A stretch of DNA of 64,000 nucleotides from Pseudomonadota bacterium. Its GTDB lineage: Bacteria > Pseudomonadota > Alphaproteobacteria > Rhizobiales > Xanthobacteraceae. Numbering within the stretch: the first letter of the stretch is position 1; each line of letters opens with the position of its first letter. Position numbers and translations under genes: made by a program. The notes below the pieces were generated by a model that worked only from the letters and a program-made list of their open reading frames with translations, did no database searches and was not told where the DNA came from. The DNA is taken from contig JAFAGM010000059.1 in assembly GCA_023422775.1 (NCBI GenBank), positions 62,001-126,000 of the forward strand, read 5' to 3'. Positions 8,735 through 17,759 of this stretch are shown here, piece by piece.

Positions 8735-8873
8735 AGGGTAATCGCGCTATCCGCGGCCTTAAGCCGGTTGACATCGAACGGGGCAGGGGCGCAGCCTGCC
8801 ATGGGTGGAACACGTGGGCTCGTTGATCGGAAAATTTGCGTGACATTGCACAAATCCGAACTGGAGACACACC

Positions 8874-10493
8874 ATGAGGGAGCTACTCGTCGCTACCACC
8901 GCCTTGGCGGTGCTTTCCGCCGGCCCGGCACTCGCAGCCAATAGCGCCAGGAATCTGGGCAAGGTTAATCTGGGCAAGGTTCATTTCGAAACATCCTGCA
9001 AGCCCGCAGCGCAGAAGCTGTTTGATCAGGGCATGCTCTATCAGCATTCGTTCTGGTACCGTTCCTCGAAGCAAACGTTCGAGGATGTCCTCAAGGCCGA
9101 TCCGAACTGCGCCATGGCGTATTGGGGCATTGCGTTGAGCCTGCTCTACAATCCGCACGCGCCGCCGCCGCAGGCAAACCTTCCGCTCGGGCTCGAGGCG
9201 ATACAGAAGGCGAAGGCGCTGAACGCCAAGACGCTGAACGCCAAGACGCAACGCGAACGCGACTACATCGACGCGCTTGCCGCCATGTATGCCGATTACG
9301 ACAAGGTCGATCACCGCACCCGGATGCAAAACTATCTGAAGGCGCAGGAGCAGGTGGCGCTGCGCTATCCGAAGGACGATGAAGCCCAGATCGGGTACGC
9401 GATCACGCTCAACGTGGCGGCATCTCCCACCGACAAGACCTACGCCAATCAGCTCAAGGGTGCGGCGCTGCTCGAGCCGATCTTCAAGCGGCTGCCGCAA
9501 CATCCCGGCGTCGCGCACTACCTGATTCATTTGTATGACTATCCTGCGATCGCCGAAAAGGGGCTTACCGCCGCCAGGCGCTACGCAAAGATCGCGCCGG
9601 CGGCGCCGCACGCGCAGCACATGCCCTCGCATATCTTCACGCGCGTCGGCTACTGGAAGGAGTCGATCGCAGCGAACGCGGAATCCGCGCGGGTCGCAAA
9701 GCTTGACGGCGAGCAGCACGATCAGGCCCACGGCATGGACTACCTGGTCTACGCCTATCTCCAGCTCGCGCAGGACAAGAAGGCGAAAGCCGTTATCGAT
9801 GAGCTGAATGCCATCGACTTCAAGACCGACCGGTTCGCCGGCCCGTTCGGGGTTGCAGCGAGCAACGCGCGCTATGTGGTCGAACGCGGCGACTGGAAGG
9901 CCGCCGCCGGGCTTCAGCCGCGACAGACCAAGTACGCCTATGCGGACGCCGTGACGTATTTTGCCCGCGCACTCGGCAAGGCGCGGTCGGGCGATCCGGC
10001 CGGCGCGAAGCCTGACGCCGACAAGCTCGGCGAACTCAGTGCGAAACTGAAGGATGCCAAGGACAGCTATTGGTCCGAAATCGTCGGCATCCAGCAGCAG
10101 GTCGCCAACGCCTGGGTGCTCTTCGCCGAGGGCAAGCAGGACGAAGCGCTCAAGGCGATGAGTGCGGCGGCCGACGCGGAGGACAAGACCGAGAAGCATC
10201 CGGTGACGCCCGGGCCGCTGGCGCCGGCACGCGAACTCTACGGCGCAATGCTGCTGGAACGTGGAATGGCCAGGGAGGCGCTCGCGGCCTACGAGGCCGT
10301 CCTCGCGAAGGAGCATAACCGGCTCGCCGCCTATGTGGGAGCCGCCAAGTCTGCCAGCAAGGCCGGAAGCGCTGACAAGGCGAAGCAGTACACGGCCAAG
10401 GTGATTTCGCTCACCAAGGATGCCGATTCGCAACGGCCGGAGGTCATGGCGCTGCGCACCACCAAGACCGCCTCCACGGCGCCGGCGCGGTAG
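8874..10493 (+). CDS. Exported tetratricopeptide repeat protein
   Basis: A 539-residue protein with a signal peptide (cleavage after GPALA, near residue 22) and an alpha-helical repeat architecture: FDQGMLYQHSFWYRSSKQTF, later repeats near residues 160-300 and again at 400-500. Motifs such as HMPSHIFTRVGYW and AMAYWGIALSL occur in a family of periplasmic TPR proteins of unknown role; an enzymatic role is not evident. The GGAGA ribosome site fits. Two short in-frame duplications are visible: NLGKV repeated at residues 25-34 and LNAKT repeated near residues 119-128. It converges on a small secreted-protein gene across a strong hairpin. Confidence 0.85.
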   Translation: MRELLVATTALAVLSAGPALAANSARNLGKVNLGKVHFETSCKPAAQKLFDQGMLYQHSFWYRSSKQTFEDVLKADPNCAMAYWGIALSLLYNPHAPPPQANLPLGLEAIQKAKALNAKTLNAKTQRERDYIDALAAMYADYDKVDHRTRMQNYLKAQEQVALRYPKDDEAQIGYAITLNVAASPTDKTYANQLKGAALLEPIFKRLPQHPGVAHYLIHLYDYPAIAEKGLTAARRYAKIAPAAPHAQHMPSHIFTRVGYWKESIAANAESARVAKLDGEQHDQAHGMDYLVYAYLQLAQDKKAKAVIDELNAIDFKTDRFAGPFGVAASNARYVVERGDWKAAAGLQPRQTKYAYADAVTYFARALGKARSGDPAGAKPDADKLGELSAKLKDAKDSYWSEIVGIQQQVANAWVLFAEGKQDEALKAMSAAADAEDKTEKHPVTPGPLAPARELYGAMLLERGMAREALAAYEAVLAKEHNRLAAYVGAAKSASKAGSADKAKQYTAKVISLTKDADSQRPEVMALRTTKTASTAPAR

Positions 10494-10512
10494 TTTTTAT
10501 CGAAAGGATGGT

Positions 10513-10540
10513 CGAGTGGCCGGAGCAATCCGGCCGCTCG
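10513..10540. terminator. Bidirectional hairpin between convergent genes
   Basis: A 12-bp stem CGAGTGGCCGGA / TCCGGCCGCTCG (one G-T pair) with a GCAA loop, placed between the TPR gene and the oppositely oriented small gene. A TTTTTA run precedes rather than follows it on the plus strand, so rho-independent function is uncertain. Confidence 0.5.
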
Positions 10541-10921
10541 CTATTTCACCCAGAGCCGCAGCGGCACGTCGCGACGGTCCCGGCAGCTCATGGTGCCGAC
10601 ATAGGCATCGGACTTGGTGGCGCTGTAGGTGCACGGGTTGCCCTCGATGGTGAGGGCAGCCTTGATGCGCGAGGCGCCGATCATCTGCAGCCGGATATCG
10701 CCGGTGCGCTTTTCGGGCTCGTCCGTCGTGCAGATGCCGGTGTGCTTCAGCGTGATCGGCCCGGCGAATTGCTGCCTGCCGCCGGCGGCTTCGAGGTTCG
10801 CGGTCAGTTCCCATTCACCGAGAATGCCGGCCTGGCCAATGAGTTCGAGCGCAAACGCCGGAGACGGCGAGGCGCAGGCCAGGCCGGAGAGCGCAACCGA
10901 GGCAAGCAACTGAAATCGCAT
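10541..10921 (-). CDS. Small secreted hypothetical protein
   Basis: A 126-residue protein with a signal peptide (MRFQLLASVALSGLACAS, cleavage near PAFA). The mature part has four cysteines (HTGICTT, GNPCTYS, MSCRD plus one in the signal region) and short beta-rich segments (GEWELTANLEAAGG, then AALTIEGNPC). This layout resembles small lipocalin- or protease-inhibitor-like periplasmic proteins (AprI/Inh-type beta barrels have a similar WEL start), but I cannot assign it firmly. GGAGG lies seven bases upstream of the ATG. Confidence 0.75.
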   Translation of the reverse strand: MRFQLLASVALSGLACASPSPAFALELIGQAGILGEWELTANLEAAGGRQQFAGPITLKHTGICTTDEPEKRTGDIRLQMIGASRIKAALTIEGNPCTYSATKSDAYVGTMSCRDRRDVPLRLWVK

Positions 10922-11022
10922 CGCGGCCTCCAGGATGCATGTTCCAGCCTGGTGACGAGGTTGCGCCCCCGGCAATTGGATTGCAACTCCCTTCGCGGCC
11001 GGCTGGCCGTGCCTTTCCGGCC

Positions 11023-12192
11023 TCACAGCATCACACGCCGCCCCTCTTCGGCGGCCCAATAGCCGGCGTAGTTGACCTTGATCGTTTCGAAGGCGAGTGC
11101 GAGATCCGACAGCGGCTGCCGGCCGGTGGCCGCGCATTCCATGAAGTCCTGGATCTCCTGCAGATAGCCGCGCGTCCATTCCTCCTCGAGGCAGACGTAC
11201 TGCCAGCCGGTCTTGCGGTCGACTTTCTCGGTAATGTAGACGCCCGCGAGCTTCTCCTCGCTGGTCTGGTAGCTCATCATGTGCGTGTTCGGCGTGATGT
11301 TGGCGAACAGGGCGCCGCCGCCGGTGTAGGTTTCGATCAGGTTGCGCACCCCGCCGACGATCATGTCGCCGGAAAATACCGTTGCCTTGGTGCCGTCGGA
11401 GAAGGTGATGGTCAGCGTGCCCCAGTCCTCGACGTCGACCGGATTGGCCTTGAGCACGGTGCGCTCGTCGGCGCGCAGGCAGGCGGTCACGTTGCCGACG
11501 TCGCAGGTCACGCTGGCAGCGCTGATCGTCTCGCCGCGGGCCTTTGCCTCGACCTGCTTCAGGTAAAGTACCGCGGAAAGCGGATGGCAGCCCATCCGGA
11601 TCAGCGAACCGCCGCCCGTCATGGCCCACTGCGCCGCGTGCGCGGCGTGCGAGCCGCTGTGGCTCTCCTCGCCCTTCATGAACAGGATCTTGTCTTTGGT
11701 GGCTTTCAGGATCTCCGCGGTCTTGGTCACCGCCGGCGCATAGATCCAGTCTTCCGCGTACATGAAGAGCTTGCCGGTCCTGCCGATCGCGGCGCGGATA
11801 GCCTCCATCTCCTCCAGCACGCGCTGGTACATCAACGCCTTCGGCACATGCCTGCCGATCGGCGTCTGGTCGCCGTCGCGCCCGAAATAGCCGGCGAACG
11901 GCTTTTCGCAGATCACATGCTTGCCCGCCTGCATCGCCTCGACGATCATCGTGCCGTGCAGGTTGGGAGGCGTGCAGATGTCGACGACGTCGATCTCGTC
12001 GTCGGCGATCAGGTCGCGAAAGCCGCGGTAGTTGGTTGGAATCCGGTGCCGGCTCGCAAAATCGACCACGTGGTCGCCCCGGGCGGCGACAGCCCTGACC
12101 TCGACATCGACACCGTAGACGCGCCGGTAGGCATGCATGTGCAACTCGGCGACGAAGCCGCAGCCGGCCAGGCCGACCCTGATTTTCTTCAT
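11023..12192 (-). CDS. Gfo/Idh/MocA family NAD(P)-dependent oxidoreductase
   Basis: Predicted sugar or polyol dehydrogenase of 389 residues. The Rossmann motif GLAGCGFVAELH opens the protein, and the CEKPFAG motif near residue 94 is the EKP signature that supplies a catalytic Lys. The C-terminal domain contains the expected beta-sheet and the substrate-side segment GGGSLIRMGCHPL, in which the His is a usual catalytic residue. No transporter or pathway gene is adjacent, so the substrate is unknown. Confidence 0.9.
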   Translation of the reverse strand: MKKIRVGLAGCGFVAELHMHAYRRVYGVDVEVRAVAARGDHVVDFASRHRIPTNYRGFRDLIADDEIDVVDICTPPNLHGTMIVEAMQAGKHVICEKPFAGYFGRDGDQTPIGRHVPKALMYQRVLEEMEAIRAAIGRTGKLFMYAEDWIYAPAVTKTAEILKATKDKILFMKGEESHSGSHAAHAAQWAMTGGGSLIRMGCHPLSAVLYLKQVEAKARGETISAASVTCDVGNVTACLRADERTVLKANPVDVEDWGTLTITFSDGTKATVFSGDMIVGGVRNLIETYTGGGALFANITPNTHMMSYQTSEEKLAGVYITEKVDRKTGWQYVCLEEEWTRGYLQEIQDFMECAATGRQPLSDLALAFETIKVNYAGYWAAEEGRRVML

Positions 12193-12382
12193 TCTCGAAT
12201 GCCTCCGTTATCGCGGTCAGGACCGCATTATACCGGACAGGTGGCATCCTGCATGAGCCGATGGCGCGGCACATGCCCCCGACCGCAGCGAGCATGTCCG
12301 CCGTCGGGGGCTCAGTAGACTTGAGCAGTCAGGAGTGCTGCCGAAGCGTGCGCGCGGTCAAACGAAACACGACCGCGCGGAC

Positions 12383-12505
12383 CTACTCTTCAGTGGGGCC
12401 GCCAAGGCTGCGACGCAGCCGCTGCGTTTCGTGCCACGTCTCGCGGACCTCCTTGCCGAAACGGCCAAGCCTGTTCGCCAGTTGCATGATAAGGAGAGTG
12501 ATCAT
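12383..12505 (-). CDS. Tiny hypothetical protein (40 aa), translationally coupled
   Basis: The ATG overlaps the TGA of the upstream 71-residue gene as ATGA, and the reading frame runs 40 codons to TAG. The peptide begins MITLLIMQLANRLGRFGKEV and ends RRSLGGPTEE, an amphipathic basic helix with an acidic tail. There is no separate ribosome site, which fits translational coupling. Protein-like composition plus the exact overlap make it a credible gene although very short. Function unknown. Confidence 0.6.
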   Translation of the reverse strand: MITLLIMQLANRLGRFGKEVRETWHETQRLRRSLGGPTEE

Positions 12506-12717
12506 GGTTGCCGCCATGCGTTGGAAAGCAGGCGGCTGATCTCACGTTCACCGCCGTCCGACAGCTTCTGCAGCCCGTGGGTAGCAACATACTGTTCGAC
12601 AGCGCGGTCCGCCCGTCGCTGACGAGACTCGATCTGTGCACGCAACAAACGGGAAAAGAACGAGGGCTTCTTGGTCGGGGTAGAAAGCCAGGCCCCAGTG
12701 GTCAGTACATTCGCCAT
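12502..12717 (-). CDS. Small hypothetical cytosolic protein (71 aa)
   Basis: The ATG is preceded by AAAGGAG at good spacing. The peptide is basic and helical, with RQRRADRAVEQYVATHG followed by LSDGGEREISRLL. Short proteins with this RQRRAD pattern occur in Bradyrhizobium and relatives, usually unannotated. It is the first gene of a two-gene unit with the overlapping 40-residue gene. A TTGACC with a 17-base spacer upstream (plus positions about 12775-12803) is a weak candidate promoter. Function unknown. Confidence 0.65.
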   Translation of the reverse strand: MANVLTTGAWLSTPTKKPSFFSRLLRAQIESRQRRADRAVEQYVATHGLQKLSDGGEREISRLLSNAWRQP

Positions 12718-12873
12718 GAGATGGCTCCTTTGCGGAGTTGTCCCTGGGCGTATTTCCTTCCTTGGTCACAGATAGGTATCGGCAGGCGCTATTGCGAGGT
12801 CAAATACCGCACATCCTGCATTAATTTGCACCCGACGCGGCAGCCGGAGGAAGCAGTCACGTCCCGGTGGTCG

Positions 12874-13266
12874 TCATCCGCGGCGGCGATCAGACGAGGG
12901 TTTGGCGCGCGTGCCCGTATTCCTGACCGCATCGGCCAGCATGGCGTAAAGCTGATGCTTGGTGAATTCCTTCGGCTGACTTGCGGCTTGCTTGCCGGCC
13001 GGCTTGCGGGGCGACACCACCCTGTCCACCGTGCGGGCGCAGGCGGCGAGCGTTGCCGATGTTCGCGTTGCCGGAGCGCGCTTTGGCGCCGACACGATCC
13101 TGGGGCTGGCGGTTGGCGGCTTGCGTCCGCGCTTCTGGCCCATGCGCTTCAGCTTGGCGCTCACAGCGTTGCGGCTTAAGCCAAGTCGATTGGCGATCTG
13201 GCCAGCGCTGTGACCATCGGCCCAGAGTTTCTTGAGCAGTGCTACGTCGTTCGCATCCCAACTCAT
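12874..13266 (-). CDS. GcrA-like cell-cycle regulator family protein
   Basis: A 130-residue protein. Its first 50 residues match the GcrA N-terminal helix-turn-helix: MSWDANDVALLKKLWADG, then SAGQIANRLGLSRNAVSAK. GcrA is an alphaproteobacterial sigma70 cofactor that acts at methylated GANTC sites. Here the rest is a basic, low-complexity region (PKRAP, RKPAGKQA) rather than the usual C-terminal sigma-interacting domain, and the protein is shorter than canonical GcrA (about 170), so it is likely a paralogue. I chose the MSW start typical of the family; a GTG at 13281 is the alternative and neither has a strong ribosome site. Confidence 0.7.
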   Translation of the reverse strand: MSWDANDVALLKKLWADGHSAGQIANRLGLSRNAVSAKLKRMGQKRGRKPPTASPRIVSAPKRAPATRTSATLAACARTVDRVVSPRKPAGKQAASQPKEFTKHQLYAMLADAVRNTGTRAKPSSDRRRG

Positions 13267-13390
13267 GGGATGCTTATACACCGGTTGCCTTCGACAGGCT
13301 AGTGGGTGCTCGCGTTGCGCGAGTCAGCGCTGGGGAGAAATCGGTTTCCGTCGTCTCATCGCCGCAAGCGCGCACGCTTGATGATCCGGA

Positions 13391-14239
13391 TCAGACCCAG
13401 CGCTTGCGGCGACGATACGATTTCATGTCGCGAAAGCTCTTGCGGCCCTCCGACGACATTCCGAGATAGAACTCCTTGACGTCCTTGTTCTCCGCCAGAG
13501 CTTTGGCCGGTCCGTCCATCATGATGCGGCCGCTCTCCAGGATGTAGCCGTAGTCGGCGTACTTCAGGGCGACGTTGGTGTTCTGCTCGGCAAGCAGGAT
13601 GCTGACGCCTTCGTTCTGGTTGAGGTTGCGGACGATCTCGAAGATTTCGGCGACGATCTGTGGCGCCAGTCCCATCGACGGCTCGTCGAGCAGCAGCATG
13701 TTCGGCCTCGCCATCATGGCGCGGCCGATGGCGATCATCTGCTGCTCGCCGCCCGAAGTGTACCCGGCAAGGCTCGAGCGCCGTACCTTAAGCCTCGGGA
13801 AGTAGGCGTAGATCCGCTCGAGCTCGTCGCGCAGCTGCGACCGGCTGATGGACCGCGCGTAGGCACCGGTAATCAGGTTCTCCTCGGCCGTCAGGTGCCC
13901 GAAGCAGCGCCGCCCCTCCATCACCTGCACCATGCCCATGCCCACCAGTTCGCCGGGCGTAAGCTGATCGGTCCGCTGGCCGCGGAATTCGATCGATCCC
14001 TTGGTCACCGCCCCTCTCTCGGACGCCAGCAGCGTCGAGATCGACTTGAGCGTCGTGCTCTTGCCGGCGCCGTTGCCGCCGAGAAGGGCGACGATCCCGC
14101 CTTGCGGAACCTCCAGCGAAACGCCGCGCAGCACGAGGATCACGTGGTCGTAGATCACCTCGATGTTCTTCACGGCAAGGATCGGGCCGGCGCCAGCGGC
14201 GGCGGGACGATCGGCAGCCGATTTCACGGCGACGTTCAT
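13391..14239 (-). CDS. livF: Branched-chain-type ABC transporter ATP-binding protein LivF
   Basis: Cytosolic ATPase that pairs with LivG to drive import. Walker A is GGNGAGKST, the signature is YTSGGEQQM, Walker B is LLLDEPSMGL, and the switch His is replaced by Gln in LLAEQN as in true LivF proteins. The C-terminus carries a basic extension ending KSYRRRKRWV that I associate with Liv-type systems linked to acyl-CoA ligases. It is the last gene of the six-gene operon and is separated from the binding-protein gene by a perfect hairpin. Confidence 0.93.
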   Translation of the reverse strand: MNVAVKSAADRPAAAGAGPILAVKNIEVIYDHVILVLRGVSLEVPQGGIVALLGGNGAGKSTTLKSISTLLASERGAVTKGSIEFRGQRTDQLTPGELVGMGMVQVMEGRRCFGHLTAEENLITGAYARSISRSQLRDELERIYAYFPRLKVRRSSLAGYTSGGEQQMIAIGRAMMARPNMLLLDEPSMGLAPQIVAEIFEIVRNLNQNEGVSILLAEQNTNVALKYADYGYILESGRIMMDGPAKALAENKDVKEFYLGMSSEGRKSFRDMKSYRRRKRWV

Positions 14240-14275
14240 GGCGATTTACCTCGGTGATATTTCGCGAAAGTTGAA

Positions 14276-14302
14276 GGGTGGGAGGACAGCGTCCTCCCAC
14301 CC
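14276..14302 (-). terminator. Intercistronic hairpin downstream of the binding-protein gene
   Basis: Perfect 12-bp stem GGGTGGGAGGAC / GTCCTCCCACCC with a 3-base loop. On the minus strand it is followed by only a weak T-rich stretch, so partial termination or 3'-end protection of the abundant binding-protein mRNA is more likely than full termination before livF. Confidence 0.6.
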
Positions 14303-14320
14303 GACGTCTTCTTCAGCCGA

Positions 14321-15688
14321 TCAGTTCGGGCAGTCGCGCAAGGTGATGTTGTTTTCCTTGGCGTACTTTTCCGCGGAATCCTCGATCAGCTTGCGGATGA
14401 ACTTCGGATCGTTCGCTCCCAGCCAGTCCTTGGTTACGATCTGGAACTTGGCGCCGTCCCACTGCATCATGTGGAACGTGCCGGCACCCTCGTGATTGCG
14501 GCAGGTCAGCTTGTAGGGCGGAATCATGCCGTCGATGCCGAGTTCCTTGCGCCTCGCCTCGCTTGTGTAATCGAGCGCTTCGTAGCCGTCGCGGAATTCC
14601 GCACCGGTGACCGGCTTGCCGACCTTGTTATGGATTTTCTGCGCATTACGCAGCGCCTCCACGTAGTTGACTGCCGCGATGACCCCACGGTTGTAGTAGA
14701 TCGTGCCGACGCGGGCCGGATTTTGCATGTTACCCTTACCTGCACCTCCGCTGTACAGGACCTTCTCGATGTCGGCGATCAGCGGGAACTGCTTGCCCGG
14801 CAGAACCATCGCGACGACATGCGTGTCCTTGGCCTGTGCGCCGCCGGCGATCATGTCTTCTTCGGCGCCGCCGAAGGTGACGAAGATGATCTTGTTGCGC
14901 GGGAAGCCGACGCGGGCTGCGCTCGTGATGGCCGTGCCGCTCATGCCGGCGCCGGCGCCCCAGAACGTCACCCAGTCGGCCTTCGCCTGGCGGATCTGCA
15001 GCCATTGCGACTGCTGCTCCAGGCCCGGGGGAGCGATCGGGATTTCGATCAGGTTGAAGCCCCAGTCCTTCGCGATCTGGCGCATCGCCGGCAGGGGCTC
15101 GCGGCCATAGGCGGTATCGATGTGAAGATGCACGATGGTCTTGCCCTTCATCTTGTCGATGCCGCCCTCCTTCTGCTGGATGAAGTTCAGCTTCATGGCG
15201 ATCTGCGACCAGTAATTGGCGGTTGCGCCGAACACCCAGGGCCAGACGCGGCCGTCGGCGGCGTCGGTGCGGCCGTAACCGGCCTGCGCCAGCACCACGT
15301 TGTCGGCTGCCACGCGGCCGATCACCGCGTAGGCCAGCGGCGTGCCGTAGGGATCCCACAGCAGCATCTTCTGATCGCCTCTGTTCAGGAGGCGCTGGTA
15401 ACATTCGACGCTGCGGGCTGCGTTGTATTCCGTCTCGCACTCTTCATAGACGAGCTTCACGCCGTTCACGCCGCCGTGCTTGATGTTGACGTAGTTCAGA
15501 TAGTCGATAACCCCGCCGAAAATGCCGGTACCCATGGCGTTGTAGGGGCCGACGCGCATGCTGGCGACCGGAAAATATTGTTCCGGCTGCTGGGCCATCG
15601 TTGGCGTGGACACGATTGCCGCCGCCAGCATGGCGCCCGCAGCCGCGGCACCGGATAACCCCCGGCGAAGTATGTTCTTGCTAAACAT
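14321..15688 (-). CDS. ABC transporter substrate-binding protein (Liv/HAAT family)
   Basis: Periplasmic receptor of 455 residues with a signal peptide (basic MFSKNILRRG, hydrophobic core, cleavage after TMAQ near residue 33). The mature protein has the Peripla_BP_6 fold: YNAMGTGIFGGVIDYLNYVN near the start, GVKLVYEECETEY, and a long binding region. GGGAGGAAC precedes the ATG. The setting between livM and livF and behind an acyl-CoA ligase suggests a carboxylic-acid ligand (aromatic or fatty) rather than an amino acid; this is inference. Confidence 0.9.
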   Translation of the reverse strand: MFSKNILRRGLSGAAAAGAMLAAAIVSTPTMAQQPEQYFPVASMRVGPYNAMGTGIFGGVIDYLNYVNIKHGGVNGVKLVYEECETEYNAARSVECYQRLLNRGDQKMLLWDPYGTPLAYAVIGRVAADNVVLAQAGYGRTDAADGRVWPWVFGATANYWSQIAMKLNFIQQKEGGIDKMKGKTIVHLHIDTAYGREPLPAMRQIAKDWGFNLIEIPIAPPGLEQQSQWLQIRQAKADWVTFWGAGAGMSGTAITSAARVGFPRNKIIFVTFGGAEEDMIAGGAQAKDTHVVAMVLPGKQFPLIADIEKVLYSGGAGKGNMQNPARVGTIYYNRGVIAAVNYVEALRNAQKIHNKVGKPVTGAEFRDGYEALDYTSEARRKELGIDGMIPPYKLTCRNHEGAGTFHMMQWDGAKFQIVTKDWLGANDPKFIRKLIEDSAEKYAKENNITLRDCPN

Positions 15689-15756
15689 CCTAGTTCCTCC
15701 CGATGTTGCGATAAGTTGACGTGAGCCGCTTCTTCTTGTTGATCCCTCGAATCGAT

Positions 15757-16821
15757 CTAGTGCCTGAACGGCCACAGGCGCAGCCGCTCCTTTGTGAGCT
15801 GCCACAGCCGCGCAAGCCCGAGCGGCTCGTAGATCAGGAACATGATGATCATCATCCCGAAGATGACCTGCTCGATCGCGGAGATCACGCTGGCGTCGAT
15901 CGCATGGCCGAACGCGCCGTGGAAGAAAACGTTGAGGAAAATCGGCATCAGCAGGATGAAGCCGGCGCCCAGGAAGGATCCCATGATCGTTCCGAGGCCG
16001 CCGATGATGACCATGAACAGGATCCGGAACGACAGGTCGATCGTGAACGCAGAGGGCTCGACCGTTTGAAGGTAGGCGAACGCAAACAGCGCGCCGCCGA
16101 CGCCGCAATAGAACGAGCTGATCGCAAAAGCCTGCAGCTTGGTGCGCAGCAGCGAAAAGCCCATCACTTCGGCTGCGACATCCATGTCGCGCACCGCCAT
16201 CCAGCCGCGGCCCACGCTGCCCCGCGCCATGTTCTTGGCCAGCAGCGCCAGCACCGCGACGATCGCGAGCACTACCCAGTACTTCTCGCTGGGGCTGGCG
16301 AAGTTGTGGCCGAACATGACGATCGGCTGTGCGGTGATCACGCCCGCCGGGTCGTAGTTCTTGAACCAGGGAAACTTGTCGAGCGCCCAGACGATGAAGA
16401 ATTGCGAGGCGAGGGTGGCGACCGCCAGGTAAAGCCCGCGGATGCGCAGGCTGGGCAGGCCGAAGACGATGCCGACCAGCGCCGCGCATACGCCGGAAAG
16501 CGCGACCGCGACCACGAAGGGAATGCCGTCGACGCGCAGGATGAAGTTGTAGCAGGCGAAGGCGCCGACAGCCATGAAGCCGGCCGATCCCAGCGAAAGC
16601 TGCCCGGCATAGCCCATCAGGATGTTCTGCCCGAGCGCTACCAGCGACAGCACGAGCCACGGAATGAGGATCGCGCTGAGCCAATAGGCATTGGCCACGA
16701 AGGGTATCAGCGCGGCGGCAATCAACAGGACAGCCATGCCGATGCGGTCCTGCCGCAGCGGCAGGATCTGCGAATCCTGCGCGTAGCTGGTGCGGAACTG
16801 GCCGGCTTCTCTGTAGAACAT
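15757..16821 (-). CDS. livM: Branched-chain-type ABC transporter permease LivM
   Basis: Inner-membrane permease of 354 residues with about 9-10 hydrophobic segments. The NILMGYAGQLSLGSAGFMAVG block is diagnostic of LivM, and the EAA-like loop (RDMDVAAEVMGFSLLRTKL) contacts the ATPases. It pairs with the adjacent LivH. The long hydrophilic N-terminus (about 28 residues) is normal for this subgroup. Confidence 0.93.
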   Translation of the reverse strand: MFYREAGQFRTSYAQDSQILPLRQDRIGMAVLLIAAALIPFVANAYWLSAILIPWLVLSLVALGQNILMGYAGQLSLGSAGFMAVGAFACYNFILRVDGIPFVVAVALSGVCAALVGIVFGLPSLRIRGLYLAVATLASQFFIVWALDKFPWFKNYDPAGVITAQPIVMFGHNFASPSEKYWVVLAIVAVLALLAKNMARGSVGRGWMAVRDMDVAAEVMGFSLLRTKLQAFAISSFYCGVGGALFAFAYLQTVEPSAFTIDLSFRILFMVIIGGLGTIMGSFLGAGFILLMPIFLNVFFHGAFGHAIDASVISAIEQVIFGMMIIMFLIYEPLGLARLWQLTKERLRLWPFRH

Positions 16822-16847
16822 GCGGGTATCTCCAGTTTGCCGGATCG

Positions 16848-17750
16848 TCAGACGCGCCGGATGATTTTTTCGCCGAACAAGCCTTCGGGCCGCACCAGCA
16901 GGAACAGAACAGCAAGGACGTAGGGAAACCAGACTTCAACGCCGCCGCCGACCTTCGGGCCCAAATAGACCTCGACGATTTTTTCTGATGCTCCAACCAG
17001 AAGCCCGGCGACGATCACGCCGGGGACCGAGGTGAAGCCGCCGATGATCAGGACGGGCAGCGCCTTCAGCGCCACCCACACCAGCGCAAACTGCACGCCG
17101 CTGCGCGCGCCCCACAACATGCCCGCAACCAGCGCGACGACGCCGGCCGTCGCCCAAACCAGCATCCAGATGTGCTTGAGCGGAATGCCGATCGAGAGCG
17201 CCGCCGTATGGTCGTCCGCCACCGCGCGCAAGCCACGGCCGATCTTGGTGCGCGAAAACAGCAGCGCCAGCGAAACCACCATCACAGTCGCGACGATGCC
17301 GGCCGTGATGTCGAGCTGGCTGATGAGCATGCCGGTGGTGTCCATGACCCAGTTGATCGGCTCGTCGCGGATGCCGAGATCGAGGTTTCGGACATCCACG
17401 CCCCAGGCGAGTTGCGCGACACCCTCGATCACGAACGAAAGGCCGATGGTGGCCATCAGCAGCGTGTCCTCGCTCTGGCTCACCAGCGGCCGCAGCACGA
17501 AACGCTCGGTCGCCATGCCGACGAGGACCATGACGCCGACTGCGACCGGCAGCGCCGCCCAGAACGGCAGGCCGAGCTCCATGAAGCCGACAAAGGACAG
17601 CACCGCGAAGAACACCATCGCGCCCTGCGCGAAGTTGAACACCGACGAAGCCTTGTAGATCAGCACGAATCCGAGCGCGACCAGCGAATACATGATTCCC
17701 GACAGCAGGCCGCCGACCAGAACCTCAATGAAAAACCAAAAATCCTGCAT
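16848..17750 (-). CDS. livH: Branched-chain-type ABC transporter permease LivH
   Basis: Inner-membrane permease of 300 residues. GGLLSGIMYSLVALGFVLIY near the N-terminus and NFAQGAMVFF are typical of LivH, and the coupling loop is AVADDHTAALSIGIPLKHI. It lies 9 bases after livG and 26 bases before livM, as expected for an operon. Confidence 0.93.
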   Translation of the reverse strand: MQDFWFFIEVLVGGLLSGIMYSLVALGFVLIYKASSVFNFAQGAMVFFAVLSFVGFMELGLPFWAALPVAVGVMVLVGMATERFVLRPLVSQSEDTLLMATIGLSFVIEGVAQLAWGVDVRNLDLGIRDEPINWVMDTTGMLISQLDITAGIVATVMVVSLALLFSRTKIGRGLRAVADDHTAALSIGIPLKHIWMLVWATAGVVALVAGMLWGARSGVQFALVWVALKALPVLIIGGFTSVPGVIVAGLLVGASEKIVEVYLGPKVGGGVEVWFPYVLAVLFLLVRPEGLFGEKIIRRV

Positions 17751-17759
17751 TGCGATTCC

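Noticed and set aside
10541..12295. Apparent 584-codon minus-strand protein running from the oxidoreductase into the small secreted protein
   Set aside because: Its first part is out of frame with the oxidoreductase; only the last 126 codons, with their own GGAGG and signal peptide, are a real gene.
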